From the NCBI GenBank assembly GCA_040437565.1, contig JBDOQK010000005.1, positions 434,001-498,000 on the forward strand: a DNA stretch of 64,000 nucleotides. Reading direction: 5' to 3'. Positions 56,122 to 64,000 of the stretch are shown here, piece by piece; positions within the stretch are counted from its first letter, which is position 1; each line of letters begins with the position of its first letter. The notes under the pieces are model-generated. The model did not search any database, was not told the origin of the DNA, and was given only the letters and a program-made list of their open reading frames with translations. The stretch is from Albugo candida. Lineage: Eukaryota; Oomycota; Peronosporomycetes; Albuginales. A program made the position numbers and the translations under genes.

Positions 56122-57513
56122 TCACGGTTTCTTAGAGCAGTGATCCAAAATCCATTCGCTGGTAATGGATTTTGGGCGTTCAAGAGGCAAGCCCAACGCA
56201 CGGTCCCAAAATAGCTGCGAGAGCACACCGATTGCACGGGAAACACCAAATAATACTGTGTAATAATTCTTCTGGGTCAGTCCATAGTAATGCAGCAAAA
56301 CACCAGAGTGTGAGTCCACGTTCGGATATGGATTCTTTGTTTTGCCATGTTTTGTCAAAATGTCGGGCATCACTTGATAAATTGTATCGACAATTCGGAA
56401 GAGTTGGTCATCTGGCATATATTTTAGGCCAAATTCACGTTGACACGTGTATCGAGGATCTGTTTTTCGAAGCACTGCATGTCCGTATCCTGGTATGACT
56501 TTGCCCGCATTCAATGTGTCCCACGCAAATTGTGTGATCGTTTCCTTGTTCACTTGCAATCCTTTCGACTGAAACTCCGATTGAAGATCAAGAATCCATC
56601 CGAGAACTTCTTGATTGGCCAAACCGTGCAACGGACCAGCAAGCGCGTTGAAACCAGCGGCAACAGACAAATAGGGATCTGAGAGAGTACTTCCCACCAA
56701 ATGTGTCGTGTGAGCGCTAGCGTTGCCTCCTTCATGATCGCTATGAATGACAAGATACAGACGCATCAATTCATCAAATTCGGAACTTTCAAATCCAAGC
56801 ATACGGCAAAAATTGGCCGAGTAGTCCAAGCTGGAATCGTACGCCCGATTTTTCTCACTGAAATAAGTATTGCGATAAATCAATGCAGCTACTTCCGGCA
56901 ATCGCGCAATAAGGTTCATCATGTCTTCATATGTATGATGCCAGTACGTTGACTTGTGAATGCCATCAGCATACTTTTTCGCAAAGATACTGTCGGTATT
57001 CATCGCCGTCACAGCACAGGACAGCTGCGTCATTGGATGAGCATTCTTCAAACTCACAATCAGATCTTTAACGTGCTTTGGAAGGCGAGCACGAGAATGC
57101 AAATCTTCCGTTACCATATCGACCTGATCTTTCGTTGGGATGTCTCCGGTTAATAGAAGCCACAAAAGACCTTCCGGTAAAGGTTCGCCATTCGTTGAGT
57201 AGGTGGGAAGCTTTTTCTGCAACTCAGGAATGCTATATCCCCGGAAGCGAATACCTTCTTCAGCATCCAGTAGTGAAGTCTCCCATAACAGACACTTCAC
57301 ACCACGTGCACCACCGATAGCTTGATCCACAGTTACTTCTCCAAGTGATTTCGATCCATGTTCTGATTTCAACTTTCTCAAAGCTTCTTGACGATGCGGA
57401 ACCTGCTCCTTTAACGTATCAAGAAGACCAGTCGACGCGCTTGCGAAAGTTTTGACACTTTGTGCCTTAGCTTTGATCACAGATCGGCGAAAATTTTGGA
57501 TGAGTGCGGTCAT
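56122..57513 (-). CDS. CS: Citrate synthase, mitochondrial
   Basis: Intron-free 463-residue enzyme condensing acetyl-CoA and oxaloacetate. ATG 57513 gives a basic presequence ([20 protein letters not shown]), so mitochondrial import is expected; the longer frame needs TTG. Catalytic blocks: [29 protein letters not shown] with the active His, [17 protein letters not shown] with the second His, and [18 protein letters not shown] with the catalytic Asp; [24 protein letters not shown] follows with substrate arginines. Full length, no disrupted motif. A TATA-like element sits about 80 bases upstream. Confidence 0.97.
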   Translation of the reverse strand: MTALIQNFRRSVIKAKAQSVKTFASASTGLLDTLKEQVPHRQEALRKLKSEHGSKSLGEVTVDQAIGGARGVKCLLWETSLLDAEEGIRFRGYSIPELQKKLPTYSTNGEPLPEGLLWLLLTGDIPTKDQVDMVTEDLHSRARLPKHVKDLIVSLKNAHPMTQLSCAVTAMNTDSIFAKKYADGIHKSTYWHHTYEDMMNLIARLPEVAALIYRNTYFSEKNRAYDSSLDYSANFCRMLGFESSEFDELMRLYLVIHSDHEGGNASAHTTHLVGSTLSDPYLSVAAGFNALAGPLHGLANQEVLGWILDLQSEFQSKGLQVNKETITQFAWDTLNAGKVIPGYGHAVLRKTDPRYTCQREFGLKYMPDDQLFRIVDTIYQVMPDILTKHGKTKNPYPNVDSHSGVLLHYYGLTQKNYYTVLFGVSRAIGVLSQLFWDRALGLPLERPKSITSEWILDHCSKKP

Positions 57514-57589
57514 TCCGATGGATACTTTCGATAAAATAGGAATATGATCGGGACCCCCCAAAAAGTATCACCACTAATAACAACCTAAC

Positions 57590-57601
57590 TATTTATATAG
57601 C
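57590..57601 (-). promoter_or_regulatory. TATA-like box for citrate synthase
   Basis: Minus-strand sequence GCTATATAAATA lies 77-88 bases before the ATG at 57513. A second TATA-like element on the other strand is about 40 bases away. Confidence 0.35.
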
Positions 57602-57637
57602 GGTTAGCAGTGGAATGGAATCAATTCTAGCAGGTCA

Positions 57638-57647
57638 CTATATAAAC
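57638..57647 (+). promoter_or_regulatory. Plus-strand TATA-like box facing the gene-poor region
   Basis: CTATATAAAC on the plus strand, divergent from the citrate synthase TATA-like box. No protein-coding gene is recognisable downstream, so if used it would start a non-coding transcript. Confidence 0.25.
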
Positions 57648-57659
57648 AGAGAGAGGTAC

Positions 57660-59412
57660 TGCCCGGGTGTTGTAAGACAGTCGAGTGTTCTAGAAATTGT
57701 CAAGACTCTTTGTATTCGATCACATTGTGTTTGGTAGAAGGACTCGAATACTCTGACATTGTTGCTCTGTGAATATCCGATTCACACCAACCAAGAAGAT
57801 CCTATATTCATTGTTGTGATTGCCTCGTGTAGACAAGTCGTCGATACTAAAGCTGAGTTACTCAGCGCAACCCTGCTCGGAGAAATGAGAATGAATGGGG
57901 GTCATCTTTGGTGTTACGTAAGCAATGAAAAGTAGGATGGTAGGATAATCACTTGTTCGCGTATAGTGCGAAAATCTATCGCTAGGATTCCCATATCTTT
58001 GAAACGATGGCTTGAGAAAAGGGCCGCACTCTCACTCCAACGATACAGCTAGCAATATTGCTAATAGAGAGCTTGTGAAGCGTCCCCTCCGAGCTGATGG
58101 TGACGTACGAGAGCACATTTCGTCACCCAAAATTGATCGGGCTACACTCAATTTAGTCTGCATCCCTGTTTTGCCAATTGTAACGAAATCAAGAAAAAAA
58201 ATTTTTTGTGGTAGTTCAAGTAGTATGATCAGAGAATATATATTCCTCGTATGGACGAATCTGACGGCTTTACTTGGGAAATCGATCGCTCATGGCGATG
58301 AAAGCCCGAATTTTTATCAACACATTAGTATCATCATATCTCGGTACAGGTTTTAGGTGTGAAGAAGATCGGCTGTACATATATTATGTAAGTACCAGAT
58401 TTACTGCATTTGTTCACCTAAGCTGGCAACGTATCTCTCACGTACGTGTATGCAGGGATAAGCACGACGAACACCGGTAAAGGATAATTCCAGAGACGGA
58501 CGAAGTCGGCTCAATCGTATTATGAATTATCGCAGCTAGCCCAATCGATGCTGCGACATGCACACACTGCCTGGTAGGGCAGACTATCGATTGCGCAGAT
58601 GACGGTCTTAACACGTCTTTGTCATTACACTTTGCACTTGGACATGCTAGCAGAGACCAACTGACAGTGGCAATAAATGCTGAGTCTTGGCCGGAAACAC
58701 CTCAAAGCTGAAACGCAGTCTTCAGATAGGAAATTAGAGTATTCGTTTCACAGCGGAAGAAAGGCAGTACTCTATGCCCTATCATTACCGATGTCATTTT
58801 CCTTTGAGCCTAATATATACAATACCTTCGAAATCTAGCAATGAATAGCAGGATCCCAACATGAGCTCGATCGAAGCTGCCATATCCGTCAAAAGTAAAA
58901 TTACCCCTGTTTCCTCATGATACGCAGTATAACAGTCGCTGGGTTCGTCCTTATCCCCAAATATGTCTCATAGCACATTTCAACAATCTTTTGCTAGAAG
59001 CGCTTTTTTCATTGTACATTCATTGCAACAAAGAGCTTATACAGCTGGATAGTTGGGTCCCGTCACTTTGCCACAAGCACCTTCGTATTTTTCAATACGC
59101 CCGCAGTACACTCCTAATCTGTTTAATATTTTTCAGCGACGTCTAAACAGTTTTAAGCTTGTGACTGTGATTCATGCGTTGTCAATAGCTGGGGCTATTC
59201 TCTAAGAAACTCATCGATTATCTTATGTCTCCTCTTCAATCCTTGCGGGCCTTCGTTACGAAATCTTTGCTAGTTTTACCCTACTCCGCTTAGTAACACG
59301 ACAAAGCACACACATGCATACCTCTGATATCGATGGTCCACACTGATGTTGTGCACGCGTGTTCCAAAGCAATGCAGTGACAAGCAATGCTCACATAGTA
59401 CTTAGGGCTCGT
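57660..59412. other. Gene-poor sequence, no gene recognised
   Basis: About 1.75 kb without any frame that looks like a protein. The longest (58012-58356) begins at TTG and lacks family resemblance. No tRNA, 5S or U-snRNA signature was found by eye. Confidence 0.5.
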
Positions 59413-60158
59413 ACTATTTCACATTTGAACAGCGAAGCGATTGCTTTGGATTCAGTAGTAAAGATCCTGCGTAATCAAGGCTGAAGGCGCAAGTCTTGGA
59501 TTCATTTGTTATTATTGGCAAAAGAAACAACGTCCACGAGAATCTATCGAAATAGGCCCTGACTATTTCACATTTGAACAGCGAAGCGATTGCTTTGGAT
59601 TCAGTAGTAAAGATCCTGCGTAATCAAGGCTGAAGGCGCAAGTCTTGGATTCATTTGTTATTATTGGCAAAAGAAACAACGTCCACGAGAATCTATCGAA
59701 ATAGGCCCTGACTATTTCACATTTGAACAGCGAAGCGATTGCTTTGGATTCAGTAGTAAAGATCCTGCGTAATCAAGGCTGAAGGCGCAAGTCTTGGATT
59801 CATTTGTTATTATTGGCAAAAGAAACAACGTCCACGAGAATCTATCGAAATAGGCCCTGACTATTTCACATTTGAACAGCGAAGCGATTGCTTTGGATTC
59901 AGTAGTAAAGATCCTGCGTAATCAAGGCTGAAGGCGCAAGTCTTGGATTCATTTGTTATTATTGGCAAAAGAAACAACGTCCACGAGAATCTATCGAAAT
60001 AGGCCCTGACTATTTCACATTTGAACAGCGAAGCGATTGCTTTGGATTCAGTAGTAAAGATCCTGCGTAATCAAGGCTGAAGGCGCAAGTCTTGGATTCA
60101 TTTGTTATTATTGGCAAAAGAAACAACGTCCACGAGAATCTATCGAAATAGGCCCTGA
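59413..60158. repeat. 149-bp satellite array, left block (5 units)
   Basis: Head-to-tail units starting at 59413, 59562, 59711, 59860 and 60009, each beginning ACTATTTCACATTTGAACAG and ending ...ATAGGCCCTG. The units look identical by eye. No open frame crosses a unit, so it is non-coding satellite. Confidence 0.95.
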
Positions 60159-60258
60159 NNNNNNNNNNNNNNNNNNNNNNNNNNNNNNNNNNNNNNNNNN
60201 NNNNNNNNNNNNNNNNNNNNNNNNNNNNNNNNNNNNNNNNNNNNNNNNNNNNNNNNNN
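60159..60258. other. Assembly gap 9 (100 N) inside the satellite
   Basis: Both sides are the same satellite in the same phase, so the true number of units is unknown and could be fewer or many more than ten. Confidence 0.9.
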
Positions 60259-61003
60259 ACTATTTCACATTTGAACAGCGAAGCGATTGCTTTGGATTCA
60301 GTAGTAAAGATCCTGCGTAATCAAGGCTGAAGGCGCAAGTCTTGGATTCATTTGTTATTATTGGCAAAAGAAACAACGTCCACGAGAATCTATCGAAATA
60401 GGCCCTGACTATTTCACATTTGAACAGCGAAGCGATTGCTTTGGATTCAGTAGTAAAGATCCTGCGTAATCAAGGCTGAAGGCGCAAGTCTTGGATTCAT
60501 TTGTTATTATTGGCAAAAGAAACAACGTCCACGAGAATCTATCGAAATAGGCCCTGACTATTTCACATTTGAACAGCGAAGCGATTGCTTTGGATTCAGT
60601 AGTAAAGATCCTGCGTAATCAAGGCTGAAGGCGCAAGTCTTGGATTCATTTGTTATTATTGGCAAAAGAAACAACGTCCACGAGAATCTATCGAAATAGG
60701 CCCTGACTATTTCACATTTGAACAGCGAAGCGATTGCTTTGGATTCAGTAGTAAAGATCCTGCGTAATCAAGGCTGAAGGCGCAAGTCTTGGATTCATTT
60801 GTTATTATTGGCAAAAGAAACAACGTCCACGAGAATCTATCGAAATAGGCCCTGACTATTTCACATTTGAACAGCGAAGCGATTGCTTTGGATTCAGTAG
60901 TAAAGATCCTGCGTAATCAAGGCTGAAGGCGCAAGTCTTGGATTCATTTGTTATTATTGGCAAAAGAAACAACGTCCACGAGAATCTATCGAAATAGGCC
61001 CTG
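60259..61003. repeat. 149-bp satellite array, right block (5 units)
   Basis: Units start at 60259, 60408, 60557, 60706 and 60855, continuing the left block exactly. The array ends at CCCTGA just before AACAAGCCTACACC. Confidence 0.95.
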
Positions 61004-62143
61004 AAACAAGCCTACACCAGTGGGACAGCCGCTCATGTTCACGAGTACACAGAGAACAATTCCGGTGTACCGGGAAATCATTGTAATCGTCTTAGGATTC
61101 AGGATGAAAGATGTATTTTACAGCTCTCATTCTATCTGTTGCTTTGACGAAAGAATATGCTCGAGGTTTCCAACTAAAAATGATGTTGTTGCTTCGAGCA
61201 TTGACACCTTTACGAGAACAACCGCATTGAAAGGATCACAGATGTACGGTCTCAACGTCCTCACTTTGCATGGAAAGATGGAAAGTCAACGTTTGGATCT
61301 AACCTTCAACATATTGGACTAAAATGCTGTTCGGCCCCCCTGCGCCAGGATGCAAGAATCTGACTCACCGCGTCAAAGAAGGCTTTCCTCTTGATTAAGT
61401 CGAGATTACACTAAATTGGTGAATTAATCTGTTGTCGGACTGTTGTTTACCACTCGACCCGCGATCGTGCATCCTTTCTTTGCCAATTGTCTCAACATGT
61501 AAGGAACACAAGTCGTATCTGCACGACTTCTGCGAATTCCACCTTAGTATTCCAAAAAAAGTTACGGTATTTTCTCGAATTACATCTCAATCACCCGATA
61601 ATGGCGTCGCGTCTTATAATTCTTGGCTGTTGATTAAACTTCCTCATGCTCGCTCTAATGGTATGCATGACTGTGGAGAGACCATACTTTCTGTCAAGAG
61701 ATTTTGCACCCATGAAATTTAATCTGTACACCGAAGAATTCGTGGCCTCCATAAGCTCACGTGCACGAGCTAGTGCGATTAATTACATTATTTGGTGATG
61801 CTAGCTACTATAACTGATGCTGCCGTAGATGTTGCAGCAGATAGTTTTATTTGTCGTAGCGTTGGCATAGCACGAGCCAGAAAAATCCGTGAACAAAAAC
61901 AGACCACCATTGTGTCGTTCGAACGATCTCTTATTATCCTTTAAAACATCTTGGTTGGTGTCTTTCCGATGGAGAGCATTACAACGGAGGCTAAGACTTT
62001 GCACTTATTGTACTCCAATATACAAATGATATTGTTGCTGGGTCTTTGTGCCTGGGTAGTCCTTCTATCTTGTTTTCTGATCAAAGAAAGTCATTGTCAA
62101 AGCACGGGATAACTTGCTATATGTACGATTTCTGGAAGTATTA
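61004..62143. other. Gene-poor sequence, no gene recognised
   Basis: About 1.1 kb right of the satellite. Frames of 96-100 codons (61020-61322, 61432-61722) begin at non-ATG codons and have no recognisable domain. I regard them as chance. Confidence 0.45.
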
Positions 62144-62380
62144 ATGCCACGACCCATGTATCAGGTCATTGCTTATGAGAACTTAGCAGGCTTACTTGAG
62201 GATCACATTTCGGATCCGATGCAAGCATTTTGGGTGGAGGTGACTTCTAAACTGAAGAAAGTATCCAAAGCAGCTAAGAAATGCGTCTTCGTGCTGCCTT
62301 TATACTTTACAGGCAGTATGTATCTCATTGTAACTAGAGATATATCCAAGATTACACCTTGCTTACTGTTGTTGCATTAG
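62144..62380 (+). CDS. Possible 78-residue hypothetical or relic
   Basis: ATG at 62144 opens MPRPMYQVIAYENLAGLLED, then TSKLKKVSKAAKKCVFVLPL and a hydrophobic end to 62380. The first 40 residues look protein-like; no family is recognised. Part of it (from 62222) recurs after gap 10 because of the flank duplication. It could be an exon of an undetected gene or a decayed fragment. Confidence 0.2.
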   Translation: MPRPMYQVIAYENLAGLLEDHISDPMQAFWVEVTSKLKKVSKAAKKCVFVLPLYFTGSMYLIVTRDISKITPCLLLLH

Positions 62381-62963
62381 ATCTTTATCTCTTTCTGCAG
62401 TGTGTGGGACGTGCTTCGAAACCACTGGTCGTAGCTGTAGTATATATGCTTAAATATCTGCTTCAGGAAAGTGGCTTTATTTTAGCAGCTTGTGCTTGTT
62501 GGATTGTCGAGCAATAAAATGATGCAGGTGTCCACGGTTTGCNNNNNNNNNNNNNNNNNNNNNNNNNNNNNNNNNNNNNNNNNNNNNNNNNNNNNNNNNN
62601 NNNNNNNNNNNNNNNNNNNNNNNNNNNNNNNNNNNNNNNNNNCAAGCATTTTGGGTGGAGGTGACTTCTAAACTGAAGAAAGTATCCAAAGCAGCTAAGA
62701 AATGCGTCTTCGTGCTGCCTTTATACTTTACAGGCAGTATGTATCTCATTGTAACTAGAGATATATCCAAGATTACACCTTGCTTACTGTTGTTGCATTA
62801 GATCTTTATCTCTTTCTGCAGTGTGTGGGACGTGCTTCGAAACCACTGGTCGTAGCTGTAGTATATATGCTTAAATATCTGCTTCAGGAAAGTGGCTTTA
62901 TTTTAGCAGCTTGTGCTTGTTGGATTGTCGAGCAATAAAATGATGCAGGTGTCCACGGTTTGC
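62222..62963. other. Assembly gap 10 with 321-bp flank duplication
   Basis: 100 N at 62543-62642; 62222-62542 equals 62643-62963. Confidence 0.9.
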
Positions 62964-64000
62964 GGAATAACATGTCGATTCTTAATCTAGAGAAAGTCGT
63001 TCCACGTTCGTAATACGTGTCGACTGTATAGAGAATAGAATTCTTCGTCTTTCCGCATTATATTTGTTATCGATCGTACCGAGACAGCACGCTGAGGATA
63101 AGCACATGAAAGACAAGGGAGAGCTGCAAATGGGTGGGAGCATATACCATCGATATTTGTCGGTTGGCCGGATTCATTCCACTGCGGCCAATTCCTTATT
63201 CATTCATCCGACAATTACACACTTGAAATTCGTCGGGTGAAAAAGGATGTGAATGACTTCGACTTGTGCGTTCCTCGCGCAGTCGTGTCTACTTTGGAAA
63301 CCGATTAGTTCTCGCGTGATTAGTAACAACAGTACAAGGTACGGCTGACAGGGCGCTTTGTCTTTAATTATTTGGCCCACTCGGATAGATTGACAAATTC
63401 TCGCTGGTAGCGCCATTTTTTATGCGTAAATTTAATCAAGGTTTCAGTTGCATAGTCCAATTTTGGATCATTTGCATAATCGCTACATTTTCAAGGTCAC
63501 ACTTCTTTGCGACATCGGAATTGTAACTACAGTGCGTAAAGACAGGGGAGGTGGAATCACTGAAGGGGCTGTGATCGACGCTGCTGGATCAGTATCCTGA
63601 TATTGGGCAGGCTGACTACTTTTAGCGCAGGCTACAGATATCACAGACTGCGTACTTGTTATTATATCCCTTCAGGCAGCTGACACACAGTTGTGCAGCG
63701 TTTGCATAGTGAAGAGTTCGAAACAAGCAACTTTACCCCGTTCTATAAGATTCTCTACATCGCTCTTCTACGCAATGTAGCGGCTTCAGATCATTTCAGT
63801 GTACGCGGGTCCCGAAACAGATTGACGATGTCTCTCTCATCCACAAATTCTGTGAAAATGGAAAGGATAGAAGGAAAACTGCTTATATTCTGCTTTTGCT
63901 TGATGCATTCGTCAATATGTTACCACATCGATCATATCTGAATGTAATCTCTATTGACCGACCAATTTAATAATAGTAGCAGTGTGACACAATATACTAG
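62964..64000. other. Gene-poor sequence to window end
   Basis: About 1 kb with no convincing coding region. A minus-strand frame at 63204-63416 and a plus-strand frame at 63693-63941 were examined without family resemblance. Confidence 0.45.

Noticed and set aside
58012-58356. 114-codon frame in the gene-poor region
   Set aside because: Starts at TTG, has no domain and no splice partners.
59413-61003. CRISPR-like array
   Set aside because: Units are contiguous identical 149-bp repeats without spacers in a eukaryotic sequence; it is a satellite.
57600-64000. Secreted effector genes (RXLR, CHXC or Crinkler type)
   Set aside because: No frame with a signal peptide plus one of these motifs was seen.
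57600-64000. Retroelement or virus-like remains
   Set aside because: No reverse transcriptase, integrase or capsid motif and no terminal repeats recognised.

Overview
The window is gene-dense eukaryotic nuclear DNA. About 57 kb carries some 24 genes on both strands, separated by tens to a few hundred bases. Introns are very short (about 45-65 nt, GTRNGT...YAG). Several joins were checked by phase: the HDAC, USP32-like, MULE-derived, IFT54-like and BEACH-ELMO gene models each give a CDS length exactly divisible by three. Protein content (class 2 DHODH, cytosolic-type transketolase, IFT54-like flagellar domain, USP32-type EF-hand/DUSP/USP protein, mitochondrial PPR protein) and the compact layout fit a zoosporic oomycete, most like Albugo. 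That assignment is inference; no rRNA or marker gene is present to prove it.

Layout. 0.1-9.9 kb: a TDP2-like phosphodiesterase carrying a PARP-type zinc finger, a small roadblock-like gene, a BioD-like P-loop protein, transketolase, a domesticated Mutator-transposase gene and a poorly resolved small gene. 9.9-18.2 kb: an IFT54-type CH/IQ/EF-hand protein, a coiled-coil protein, DHODH, a class I histone deacetylase sharing a tiny divergent promoter with DHODH, and a SWC5/CFDP1 chromatin factor. 18.2-28.3 kb: one 3143-residue BEACH-WD40-ELMO fusion. 28.5-36.5 kb: TMEM41-like protein, TBC Rab-GAP, importin alpha, epsin and a small one-TM protein. 36.8-57.5 kb: a prenylated FN3 mini-protein behind a 166-bp tandem array, eIF4G, a PPR protein, USP32-like deubiquitinase, cytochrome P450 reductase, TatD nuclease, POLD3 and citrate synthase. 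57.6-64 kb: gene-poor sequence holding a 149-bp satellite array.

The housekeeping genes show no operon-like logic. There is still a visible excess of membrane-traffic functions (BEACH-ELMO with clathrin/AP2 motifs, TMEM41, TBC, epsin, USP32) between 18 and 51 kb.

Ten runs of exactly 100 N occur. In eight the left flank is repeated on the right (66-350 bp), in one only 9 bp repeats, and one sits inside the satellite. These look like unmerged overlapping contig ends, so apparent internal duplications in several proteins are artefacts and were removed in the models described here.
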